From NCBI GenBank assembly GCA_028289325.1, contig JANQQN010000433.1:1-36499 (forward strand): a DNA stretch of 36,499 nt. Reading direction: 5' to 3'. Shown here piece after piece: positions 1 through 7,137 of the stretch. The notes beneath the pieces are model-generated. The model did no database searches. It was not told the origin of the DNA and saw only the letters and a program-made list of their open reading frames with translations. Source of the DNA: Myxococcota bacterium. Its GTDB lineage: Bacteria > Myxococcota > Kuafuiibacteriia > Kuafuiibacteriales > Kuafuiibacteriaceae. The translations under genes and the position numbers were made by a program. Position 1 is the stretch's first letter, and each line of letters starts with the position of its first letter.

Positions 1-384
1 GGCGATGCTCCGGCCTACGCGGGGGGAACCACCGCTTCGTCAGGAACCAACTCGGAAGCGGTCCACACCCGCGATGTCGACCCCGATGGTCGGGGAAAGG
101 CAGATTTGACCCGGCCGGTGCGCCTCCCAGCCCGAAACTGGAAGTGCCCGTGGCCCGAACAGGCCGAACCGTTGGGGATCGACGAGCAGATCGTCGTGCT
201 TCAGGCTGTCGTGAAAGCCAACGGAGACGTCGCATCGGTCCAGGTGCTGGCGGACCCGGGATACGGCTTCGGAGAGGCAGCCCGAGCTTGCGCCCTCGAT
301 GCCCGATTCCAGCCTGCCCAAGACCGAACCGGGGCGGTTTTCGCGGCGACCTCACCCCCGATTCGAGTGCGATTCACGCGGTGA
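1..384 (+). CDS. TonB-like energy transducer, C-terminal part (5' end outside window)
   Basis: The frame is open from the first base, so the gene starts upstream; 127 codons plus a TGA stop are visible. Residues about 35-127 resemble a TonB C-terminal domain: a Pro/Cys/Trp-containing entry (KCPWPEQAE), a strand reading VVLQAVVKANGDVASVQVL, the DPGYGFGEAARAC helix, and a closing IRVRFTR strand. TonB contacts the TonB box of outer-membrane receptors and transmits energy from ExbB/ExbD in the inner membrane. The many receptors in this window are plausible clients. The first visible residues (Gly/Ser/Thr-rich) look like the end of the periplasmic linker. A methionine codon at 106 is internal to the domain and is unlikely to be the start. 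The family assignment is fairly secure; the specific partner receptor is unknown. Confidence 0.75.
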   Translation, partial: GDAPAYAGGTTASSGTNSEAVHTRDVDPDGRGKADLTRPVRLPARNWKCPWPEQAEPLGIDEQIVVLQAVVKANGDVASVQVLADPGYGFGEAARACALDARFQPAQDRTGAVFAATSPPIRVRFTR

Positions 385-538
385 GCTCGAACCCTTGATT
401 CGTCCGAAAACATGCTTCAGACCGCCCGCCGCCGCGTTCCTTACCGGAAGCAGCTGGCCACGCGGCGGTGTTGCACCCCGTCCCGGTAGACCGGAGGCTA
501 CGGGCATTAGCCGATGCGCTGAAGACCACCACTCTGGC

Positions 539-1060
539 TTAGCGCAGACGGATGGGGAACACCGGGAAGGCGGGCTGAGTCGCGACTTCAGCAACGTTGT
601 CGATGAGCTCTTCAAGCAACACGGCCTGATACTCGAGTCCCTGTCGGTCTCCCAAGAGAACATCAATGGTGTAGTCGTTGTCGGCGGTGCCATAGTAACC
701 GGACCCCGACAGCCAAAAACCGTCCTCAGTTCGATAGTAGACGGCTCCGGTGGCCAGCTGGCGATCGAACGAACCAACTTCGTAAGACGCGTTGCCGCCG
801 AAGCCTTCGCCGGGCGCGCGGCTGACCAGATTGATGGCGCCGCCCAGGGCATCGGCCCCAAAGCGAATGGGAACGACGCCGCGGTAGACTTCGATTCGCT
901 GCAACAGGTTGACGGGAAGGGTGGCGAGGCTCTCGGAACCCGGGACTGCGAGCGGCAGCCCGTCGATAAAAACCGGAATCCGGTCGTCGCGCCCACATGA
1001 CCGCTGAAAGCCGCGGCCGGTCTCATCAGTCACAAAGAGCCGGGGGAGGCTCGCCAGCAA
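539..1060 (-). pseudogene. TonB-dependent receptor remnant (plug fragment)
   Basis: A minus-strand frame of about 173 codons carries only the second half of a receptor plug (IPVFIDGLPL, then EVYRGVVPIRFGADALGGA) and the first barrel strands up to ADNDYTIDV, then stops. It has no signal peptide, no TonB box, no first half of the plug, and lacks more than 400 residues of barrel. The closest relative in the window is the receptor at 26748-29519, which shares VPIRFGADALGGA and DNDYxIDV. No ATG lies at its 5' end; similarity fades near position 1060, about 30 bases upstream of the sodX stop. The last residues (FPIRLR) do not look like a receptor C-terminus, which normally ends in an aromatic strand. 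They resemble the LR-type ends of the lipoprotein family here. Probably a decayed gene after a large deletion. Confidence 0.65.
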
Positions 1061-1425
1061 CCGACGACCTGCCCGATCAAGGCTCTTGACGCCACGGGCC
1101 CAAAGTGTCGGCTGTCGTTGGCCTCCAAGGGATTGTCGCTGCCGACGGAGAACGTAAACGCTCCCCTCGATCTCACGCGTTTAACCAGTAGCGTGTCCGG
1201 GACGCGCGGATGGCGAATGACGACCAGCTCGCCCGGCCTCGGCAGCATATCGGTGGCGCTGCGGACCAGCAGCCAGTCGCCGGGTTGAAGCGTCGGCAAC
1301 ATGCTTCGCCCAAGCACCCGAACGATTCTTGGCCTAGGCTCGAGGCCGCGAGCGCTACGCCAGATCATCCTGCACAGTTCAACGAGCAGACTGCTGAACG
1401 AGTACCTGGCGAAGGCAGCCTTCAT
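1030..1425 (-). CDS. sodX: Nickel-type superoxide dismutase maturation protease (S26-like)
   Basis: 131 residues, starting at an ATG that overlaps the sodN stop by four bases (ATGA at 1422-1425), so translation is probably coupled. It is a small signal-peptidase-like serine protease. Residues 39-50 read GRSMLPTLQPGD, with the nucleophile Ser41. LLVKRV at 79-84 supplies the general-base Lys82, and GSDNPLEANDSRHFG at 95-109 is the usual downstream box. SodX removes the N-terminal extension of SodN so that the mature His1 can bind nickel. A weakly hydrophobic stretch at residues 10-24 may tether it to a membrane. The position directly behind sodN is the standard arrangement and makes the assignment strong. 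The reading frame is intact despite the receptor remnant that follows. Confidence 0.9.
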   Translation of the reverse strand: MKAAFARYSFSSLLVELCRMIWRSARGLEPRPRIVRVLGRSMLPTLQPGDWLLVRSATDMLPRPGELVVIRHPRVPDTLLVKRVRSRGAFTFSVGSDNPLEANDSRHFGPVASRALIGQVVGCWRASPGSL

Positions 1426-1892
1426 CCGCCGGCCAGCACCCAATCGACTTGACGCCCTTTTGTCTGCCAGAAGATGTTGTGTATCTCCTGCACGGCCGAG
1501 ATCAGCTCGTCGGCGTGTTGGAGGCTCACTTCCACTTTGCAAGCCGAACACAGCTTCGCGGCTTTCCAAAAAACGTCGTGGAGGTTGGGGTAAGCGTCGA
1601 GGTGCGGCGGCTTGAAGTAGTCGGTCCACAAAACCAGCAGATCTCTTTTCGTCTGCTCGGCCTGCTCCTCTTTGATGCTGACGTACCGGCTCAGCGTGTT
1701 GTGGAATCGTACCACGCCCTCCGGATCCGTAGGGTCGGGCGGCGCCAGCTCGAGGATCTTCTTGGTCATAGAGCGGACCGCTTCCGCCGTGACTCTCGCG
1801 GAAGCGGGGTCGTAGATGCCACAGGGGCCGTCGCAGTGGGCAGAGGCGGTCGGCACGACCGAGGCGATGGAGCTCGCGACTACGGGATTCAT
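1422..1892 (-). CDS. sodN: Nickel superoxide dismutase
   Basis: 156 residues; the ATG at 1892 is preceded at a good distance by AAAGGAA. The enzyme converts superoxide to oxygen and hydrogen peroxide using a nickel centre instead of iron or manganese. The N-terminal nickel hook is clear: HCDGPCGIYDP at residues 19-29, with His19, Cys20 and Cys24 as the nickel ligands (His1, Cys2 and Cys6 after processing). The 18-residue extension before His19 ends in TASA and must be removed by SodX, encoded immediately downstream. The rest (KKILEL, YVSIKEEQAEQTK, WTDYFKPPHL, CSACKVEVS) is the helical bundle expected for the family. Two small unknown genes precede it in the same direction, and a Fur-like box lies before the first of them. 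This suggests induction when iron is scarce, so that SOD activity no longer needs iron. Confidence 0.95.
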   Translation of the reverse strand: MNPVVASSIASVVPTASAHCDGPCGIYDPASARVTAEAVRSMTKKILELAPPDPTDPEGVVRFHNTLSRYVSIKEEQAEQTKRDLLVLWTDYFKPPHLDAYPNLHDVFWKAAKLCSACKVEVSLQHADELISAVQEIHNIFWQTKGRQVDWVLAGG

Positions 1893-1921
1893 TGCTGGTT
1901 CCTTTCAATAAAATCGGTCGG

Positions 1922-2413
1922 TCAGTTGAAGTGCCTGACCGAGTTGAGGGGTTGAATCGTCTCCGATCCGTTGATCACCCGCGTCGTGATCTCGTGCGTC
2001 AGATGGGGGACGAATCGAGTCGCTACTGTGACGGAGCCGTTGAACTCCGCCACAAAGATACCTGAGACCTGGCGTCTTTCGATTTGGAACCCCGCCGCGA
2101 TCAAGGCGGAGAAATCCGAGTGCTCGCACCGTACGCAGAACTCTTCCGGTAACGACCGAGCGATCAGCGTCGCCAACCCATGATCAACGCCGGCCGTGAC
2201 CAGAATCTCCCCCGTGTTCTGCAGCTTCGGCGTATCTGCCGCCTTCGCCAGCCATTTTCGGTAGGTCGCCCCGATGGCCGAATCGGAGAAGGCGGCCGTG
2301 AGCAGCGACGCGGCGAGGGACCCGAAGGCGTAGACCAACGAGTCCCGAGCGAAGGAACCCGCCTCCCAATCGCAATCACAGGTCTGGGGTGTGCTCTTCT
2401 TCGATATCGACAT
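1922..2413 (-). CDS. Unknown protein with CxC and CxxC motifs, sodN operon
   Basis: 163 residues, not recognised. The ATG at 2413 is preceded by GGGAAGAC, a reasonable ribosome binding site. It lies 29 bp upstream of sodN and 50 bp downstream of another unknown gene on the same strand, so co-transcription with sodN-sodX is likely. Visible features: a CDCDW motif at residues 12-16, a moderately hydrophobic segment at about 22-50 (Ala/Ser/Leu-rich, possibly one membrane helix), FCVRCEH at 92-98 with a CxxC pair, and a C-terminal half that looks like beta strands. Four cysteines arranged as CxC plus CxxC could bind a metal, and the position next to a nickel enzyme makes a metal-related role conceivable. 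That is inference from context only. Confidence 0.6.
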   Translation of the reverse strand: MSISKKSTPQTCDCDWEAGSFARDSLVYAFGSLAASLLTAAFSDSAIGATYRKWLAKAADTPKLQNTGEILVTAGVDHGLATLIARSLPEEFCVRCEHSDFSALIAAGFQIERRQVSGIFVAEFNGSVTVATRFVPHLTHEITTRVINGSETIQPLNSVRHFN

Positions 2414-2463
2414 CGTTTGTCTTCCCGAACTATTGGCGGCGAAGGCAGCACTTCAGATCAGCA

Positions 2464-2976
2464 TCAATGCTGCGACCAGGCGGAGGCATGAGTGCCGCGA
2501 TGTCTCATCGCGGCAGGGCACGAGCGCGGCCGGTCGCGCTGAGCGAGATCCGTAAGGCGGTTCGCGAGCCATGTGACCTCCACGATTTCCGCCGCATTTC
2601 GATCTCGGACGGCGAGGATCGATCGGGCGGCGTCAGCGGCGCTCGCGTTCGCGTTTTTGTCGGCGGCTGCTTGATGAATCCGAGCCGCTGATTCGAGGCG
2701 CGCGTTCGCGATGACCAAGTCACCGATATGCCGCCGGACCGTATCCAGTTCGACTACGGGCGCAGCCGGCGAGGATGTTAAGCCGGCCTTTTGCGCCAGC
2801 AACGAGTCCTCCCGAAACATGGACGACGACAAAAGCGCGGCTCCGCCGATGAGGACCGCCGCCGGATACCAGATGGAGCGGGCTAGCCATCCATGGGAGC
2901 CGCTTCGGCGGGTGGTGCCGCGGTCGTAGGGCGTACCGGGATAGAAGGGATCGTCGAGCCGTTCGTTTGAGTTCAT
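2464..2976 (-). CDS. Unknown single-pass membrane protein, first gene of sodN operon
   Basis: 170 residues, not recognised. The start at 2976 is preferred over an upstream in-frame ATG at 2997 because AAGGAGA lies five bases before it. The N-terminal 34 residues are hydrophilic and rich in Arg, Pro and Tyr. One membrane helix follows at about residues 35-54 (YPAAVLIGGAALLSSSMF). An Ala-rich, probably helical or coiled-coil periplasmic part then covers about residues 75-145. It is the first gene after the Fur-like box at 3067-3089, with a leader of roughly 75-80 nt. The gene ends 50 bp before the CxC/CxxC gene, so the transcript probably runs through to sodX. Function is unknown; it could be a membrane anchor or accessory of the Ni-SOD system. 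Confidence 0.6.
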   Translation of the reverse strand: MNSNERLDDPFYPGTPYDRGTTRRSGSHGWLARSIWYPAAVLIGGAALLSSSMFREDSLLAQKAGLTSSPAAPVVELDTVRRHIGDLVIANARLESAARIHQAAADKNANASAADAARSILAVRDRNAAEIVEVTWLANRLTDLAQRDRPRSCPAAMRHRGTHASAWSQH

Positions 2977-3066
2977 CGGGTCTCCTTGCCGTTTCATGCG
3001 AGTTCGTCGTCCTGATGAGCGGCAGCGCGATACACGCCGCGCTCCGTCAGTGGAGACATCTTATCG

Positions 3067-3089
3067 ATATTGAGAATGATTTTCAATAT
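3067..3089 (-). promoter_or_regulatory. Fur-like box in front of the sodN operon
   Basis: A 23-bp near-palindrome with outer arms ATATTGA and TCAATAT around the core GAGAATGATTT, of the TGAGAATnATTCTCA type repeated through this window. Read on the minus strand, TTGAAA inside the box is followed after 17 bp by TAAGAT (3058-3063), a plausible -35/-10 pair. Repression by iron-loaded Fur would then be released under iron limitation. Confidence 0.7.
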
Positions 3090-3485
3090 CTTGATGCGAT
3101 GAAAATGAAGGAATGAACGACTGGCTCGGGGCCGATCGGTCAATGAGAAATCCGCTGTAGATCTAGAAGCTTACGGCTCGAAGTGGCGTCTCGAGGGACA
3201 CTTCAGTGCCGCCAAGACCTGCGGGGCCGCGCCGCGGAGCAGTTCGTTGCCGAGCTGGCACCCTCCGAAACAACACGAGGGCTACGTCGGAGGATTACCC
3301 TCGATCCACCTGTCGAGGGTTGTGGCCGCGAACCTGTCCCGTCCCATCTCGATGCAGACCCTCTCGATCTGGCGAGGACGGTGGTGGAAGATCCTCTTGC
3401 TCAGTGCGTCGGTCCTGCCGGTCCGTACACGTGTGGGCCCGCGCCCGAGGAGGGGGCGAGCCAGTCTGCAGGGGTGGGTGATGCG
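3090..3485. other. Intergenic region, no supported gene
   Basis: About 400 bases between the Fur-like box and the stop of the convergently read lipoprotein gene A. Several overlapping open frames exist on both strands, but all are Arg/Pro-rich, lack signal or domain motifs, and look like random high-GC frames. I see no RNA gene, insertion sequence end or clear terminator. Confidence 0.5.
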
Positions 3486-4721
3486 TCAGATGTCGCTGGC
3501 GTACGCGAAGCCGGGGACCGTGAACACCGCGGTCGCGGTGAGCGTTGGGGTGATCTCCCAAAAGACCGTGTTGGAGTCGCCGAGGTCGCCGCCGTCTCCG
3601 AAGTCCCCTGAAGTACGGGACAGGAACAGCCGACCATCGAGGATGCTCGCCTCGTCGGTGACACCACCGGGCACCAGATCGGCGATCCGTTGCACCTCGC
3701 CGGAACGAACATCGACGGCCCAGCCCTCATGGATGGGGGCGCCGAAAAGGTCGAAGAGGTCTTCAAATTCCCCGGCGCGCGGGAGGTTAAGGCCAAGAAC
3801 GAGTCCGAGACCGCCGCCGATCGGCGACAATCCGAATGGCAGCTGGCCTTGCATGCTTGCCCCAGGGCGCAGCTCGAAGTCGGTGTCGATTACCCGGCTG
3901 TCGGCGGCAATCCGCACGATGCAATTGGGCTTGCCAGGCTGACCGGCCAGTAGATCCGGAAAGCGGGTTTGCCGGGCGAAGCTGTCGGCGAAGAGGTACA
4001 GGTCTCCGTTATCGTCGAAGAAGCCGCCGAAACCAGCGGTGACCGGGCAGTCCGGATCCCTGGATACGACGACCTCTCCGGAGTCGAGGTCGACGGCCAT
4101 CACCGCCATCTCGTTAAGAAAGCCGGCGCCCTGGTAGGCGATATGCATGAACAGGGTCCTGTCGTTCTCGCGCACGAAGCCGCGGCGGATGTTGCTTTCG
4201 AAGCCGTCCACGACCTCGACCTCGTCGCGGTACGGGATGCCTTCCGCGATCGTGCTCGTGCTGGGGTCCCGGTCGGTGATGGTCATGGTGGTGGGATTCC
4301 ATTCGACGACTTCCTTGCGTTCCCGATTCAGAGTGAACGCCCGCGTTTCGCTCAAGAAGAACAGGTAGGTCGCAGTGCCTTGGACGCCGACCTGCCCGTC
4401 TTCGACCAGATCAAGGCCGTCGACACGAAACCGCTTGATGATGTTGCTGCCACTGATTCCGTACCCGCGCCCGCCGTAGAACTCAGTGAACACGTCTGTT
4501 CGGTCGAACTCATCGAGGGTTATGGTGCCGCTTGGGATCTCTTCGAAGAGCCGATAGAATAGCTCGTCGCCGTCTGATCCGGCGACGGTAGTGCCCACGA
4601 AGTATTGCGCCTGAGCGGTGGGCACGTTGTGGTTGTTGTTGCTGCCGCTATCGTCGTCGCTGCAAGCGACGACGATGAGGCAGCCGGCCACAAGCGCGGT
4701 CCATAGATGTTGGAAGTTCAC
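3486..4721 (-). CDS. Secreted lipoprotein A (six-member family, receptor partner)
   Basis: 411 residues from a GTG start at 4721, chosen because AAAGGAG precedes it by seven bases and it gives a clean lipoprotein signal: hydrophobic residues 6-19, then VVAC with the lipidated Cys20, then a Ser/Asp/Asn tether. The body is beta-rich with repeated strand-turn units. It carries family motifs seen in five other proteins here: VVEWNPTTM, NGDLYLFAD and CIVRIAADS. The fold is probably beta-propeller-like (inferred). The gene begins 46 bp after the receptor gene 4768-6960 on the same strand, so the two are probably one operon and the product an accessory to that receptor in the outer membrane or periplasm. 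From memory, the receptor-lipoprotein pair recalls mxcH-mxcI of myxochelin clusters; this is unverified. Substrate unknown. Confidence 0.75.
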   Translation of the reverse strand: MNFQHLWTALVAGCLIVVACSDDDSGSNNNHNVPTAQAQYFVGTTVAGSDGDELFYRLFEEIPSGTITLDEFDRTDVFTEFYGGRGYGISGSNIIKRFRVDGLDLVEDGQVGVQGTATYLFFLSETRAFTLNRERKEVVEWNPTTMTITDRDPSTSTIAEGIPYRDEVEVVDGFESNIRRGFVRENDRTLFMHIAYQGAGFLNEMAVMAVDLDSGEVVVSRDPDCPVTAGFGGFFDDNGDLYLFADSFARQTRFPDLLAGQPGKPNCIVRIAADSRVIDTDFELRPGASMQGQLPFGLSPIGGGLGLVLGLNLPRAGEFEDLFDLFGAPIHEGWAVDVRSGEVQRIADLVPGGVTDEASILDGRLFLSRTSGDFGDGGDLGDSNTVFWEITPTLTATAVFTVPGFAYASDI

Positions 4722-4767
4722 ACTGTTCTCCTTTGCGCGAGCCGGCCGCGTGCGTCGGCGCCCGGCA

Positions 4768-6960
4768 TTAAAAAACCTGCACGAGGAGCCGGGCGAAGAC
4801 TGCCCGCCCCGGTCGAGGGATCCCGAAGAAGTCGAATAGCTCCGCGTCAAAGACGTTCTGAACGTCGATCGACGCGGCGACGCGCTCGCCAAAGGCGTCG
4901 AAGCGGTAGCCGAGGGTCACCGAGCTCTCAGTCTGGGTGTCGAGCCGCGGCACCGAGTCTTCGCGGCCGAGGGACTCCCATGCGAGCGAGAAGCTGTTTA
5001 CGAACCGGCTCGTCCACGACAGCTCGACGCTGTCGTTGGACTGAAACAGCTTCGCGAGCCGTCCCCGCGCGGTCACGGAGCCGAACAGGTAGGGTTGATT
5101 GGGGATGCGGTCGCCTTCGGCCAAAGCATCGGTACCCGAAGAACTGACGTTGCGGGCGTCTAGGTAGGTGAGGCTGCCGCTGAGGCTGAGGTAGCGGCCC
5201 GGCGAAACCCAGCCGCTGGCCACCTCCACGCCGGCGTTTCGGACCGAGCTGACGTTGGACCAGCGAAACAAGATCGACCGGCTCTCTAGCCGAATCAGGT
5301 TGCTCACACTGCGCAGGAAGCCGTTCAGCTCGCCCCGCAGCGTGCCGAGCCGACCTGCCCACGGGCGCAAGCGCAGCCCGACGTTTGCGTTATGGCCGCT
5401 TTCGGGCACGAGACGGGTGTTGGGCTCGACCAGGCCCGGGGTACCGAAGTACTCGGCCAAGGTCGGCAGCCGATACGCGAACTCGTAGGACGCTTCGATG
5501 TCTAGCGGTCCGGCCAGCCGATAGCGCGCGACCAGCCCGGCCCCGTAGTTGTTCGTCCCGAGCTCGTCGGTGCCGACTAACTGACCGCCGTCGATGACGT
5601 CGGTGCGCCCGTCTTGGCCGTAATACTTGGCGAACAGCGAAGTCTCGAGGTCGTCGCCGAAGGCGGTCAGCTCATACTCGAGCCCGACCACGACGGTGGT
5701 CAAAGACCGCTCCGCCTCGTTGGGGTCGATCGCGTCGCCGGGGAGCTCGACCCGCTGCTCGCCGTTGACGAAGGCAAAGGTTGGGGCCACCGACAGTCGT
5801 ACGACGTGGCCGTCGGCCACGGTCAGCTCCGCCGAGGTGCGAAGGTAGATGTTGTCGGAGATCTGGGTTGCGTCGGTGGGCGGGCCGAGCTCGCCTGGGA
5901 CTTCGCGCAGCGCCGGACCGCAGTCTCCGAGCCAGCTATAGATGCAGGTGGACACGTCGACCACGTCGCCGGTGATGCGGGTGTAGCCGACGGTGCCGAA
6001 GAAACGGGCCACGTTACCGATCGGGACGTCGAATCGAAGCGCGGCCCCCAGTGATTGGCCACTTCGCTCCGCCTCGCCGACTGCGAGGGCGCTGAAGCCG
6101 CTCGGGCCCTGCTGTAGCTCTTTGGTGGCTCCGGTCGCAAAGACTCTCAGCGACAGGGATCCAACGTGGGGATTATCGAACCAACCCGCCTCTATCGAAC
6201 CGCCGTAAGACAGGTAACCATCGTGGAAGCGGCGAACAGACTCCTGAGTAACGGCGCCGCTGACCGGCTCGATCAGGGTCTGGACGCTCGAAAAATCGTT
6301 GTCCGAGACATCGAAGAACGCAGCGGCGCGAACGAAGAGTCCGCCATCAGCTACCGGCACCGAGGCCGAGGCGCTGACGCGATGGGTGCCGAAGGATCCG
6401 ACAAGGTACGTTGCGTCTACCTCGGCGGTGACGATGTCGCCGTCGCTGCGAAGCTCGATCGCGCCCCCGAGCGCGTCGGCGCCGAGGCGGGCGGGTACGA
6501 CGCCGCGGTAGACGATGACGTCGTCGATCAGGCCGGTCGGCACATTGGCCACGCCGACCGCGAGGCCGGCCAGCTCCAAAGGCACGCCATCGAGAAAGAA
6601 CCGCACCTGGTTACCGGAGAGACCATTGAGGCTGACCCGGGCCGCGGAACCGAGCCCTCCGGTGCGCCGCACGATGATGCCCTGCTGACGGTTGAGGATC
6701 TGGCCAAGGTCCGCGGCCTCCAGCTCGAACTCCTGCAGCGAGATCTGGGAGCCCGACTCGATCGGGAGCCGCGACCTCTGACGCGAGCCTTCGACGGTGA
6801 CGGTCTCGATGTCCTCCGGCGGCGGCGCTGTGGTCGCGGTTTCGCTGTATTCTGTCGTTCGCGCCGCCGTAGGGTTGCTCCCGAGCTCGATCGACGGTGC
6901 CGCAGCCGCCGGTCGAGCGGCGACCACCCCGATGACGATGGCGAGAGCAGTACCCTGCAC
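4768..6960 (-). CDS. TonB-dependent outer-membrane receptor 1
   Basis: 730 residues from a GTG at 6960; an in-frame stop lies 25 bases further up, so little extension is possible. Signal peptide at about 1-21 (hydrophobic ALAIVIGVVAA, then RPAAAA). TonB box ETVTVEG at 52-58. Plug at about 60-175 with VRRTGGLGSAARVSLNG, FFLDGVPLEL and VVPARLGADALGGA. The rest is a 22-strand-type barrel ending in LLVQVF, an aromatic C-terminal strand. A loop near residue 340 holds CIYSWLGDC, probably a disulfide; the fusion receptor at 26748-29519 has the same loop. The C-terminal GDRIPNQPYLF and FDFFGIPRPGRA are also shared with it. It sits in an operon with lipoprotein A, with a Fur-like box 12 bp upstream. 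Import of a ferric siderophore or other iron complex is likely; the ligand cannot be told from sequence. Confidence 0.9.
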   Translation of the reverse strand: MQGTALAIVIGVVAARPAAAAPSIELGSNPTAARTTEYSETATTAPPPEDIETVTVEGSRQRSRLPIESGSQISLQEFELEAADLGQILNRQQGIIVRRTGGLGSAARVSLNGLSGNQVRFFLDGVPLELAGLAVGVANVPTGLIDDVIVYRGVVPARLGADALGGAIELRSDGDIVTAEVDATYLVGSFGTHRVSASASVPVADGGLFVRAAAFFDVSDNDFSSVQTLIEPVSGAVTQESVRRFHDGYLSYGGSIEAGWFDNPHVGSLSLRVFATGATKELQQGPSGFSALAVGEAERSGQSLGAALRFDVPIGNVARFFGTVGYTRITGDVVDVSTCIYSWLGDCGPALREVPGELGPPTDATQISDNIYLRTSAELTVADGHVVRLSVAPTFAFVNGEQRVELPGDAIDPNEAERSLTTVVVGLEYELTAFGDDLETSLFAKYYGQDGRTDVIDGGQLVGTDELGTNNYGAGLVARYRLAGPLDIEASYEFAYRLPTLAEYFGTPGLVEPNTRLVPESGHNANVGLRLRPWAGRLGTLRGELNGFLRSVSNLIRLESRSILFRWSNVSSVRNAGVEVASGWVSPGRYLSLSGSLTYLDARNVSSSGTDALAEGDRIPNQPYLFGSVTARGRLAKLFQSNDSVELSWTSRFVNSFSLAWESLGREDSVPRLDTQTESSVTLGYRFDAFGERVAASIDVQNVFDAELFDFFGIPRPGRAVFARLLVQVF

Positions 6961-6965
6961 ACGCA

Positions 6966-6994
6966 GCGGTACTGAGAAAGATTCTCACTTGCAA
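6966..6994 (-). promoter_or_regulatory. Fur-like box and promoter of receptor 1
   Basis: TGAGAAAGATTCTCA at 6973-6987 is a 15-bp palindrome with one central mismatch pair. On the minus strand, TTGCAA (6989-6994) and the weak hexamer TACCGC (6966-6971) flank it with 17-bp spacing, and the GTG start follows after five bases. The box could also affect the diverging EF-hand gene, whose start lies 150 bp away. Confidence 0.6.
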
Positions 6995-7137
6995 GAATTT
7001 TCGCGCGCTGTTAGCTGACGGCGCTGAAACGTGAGGACAGCGCCTTTTCGGTCCCACAGAGCGCTCGGGAAGGAAGGCAGATGTCGGATGTTGTCCCGCG
7101 GCGAGAAGCCCAGACCGCAAAAAAGGAGAGGCAATCG

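Noticed and set aside
299..1000. Plus-strand frame of 233 codons over the receptor remnant
   Set aside because: No recognisable motif; the minus strand carries clear plug motifs over the same bases, and the start overlaps the end of the TonB-like gene.
1426..1908. N-terminal extension of the sodX frame up to 1908
   Set aside because: It runs antiparallel in frame sense through sodN and is out of frame with it; the ATGA overlap at 1422-1425 and the protease domain start support the short form.
3183..3942. Plus-strand frames in the 3.1-3.9 kb region as genes
   Set aside because: They run into the end of lipoprotein A on the other strand and show only Arg/Pro-rich sequence without motifs.
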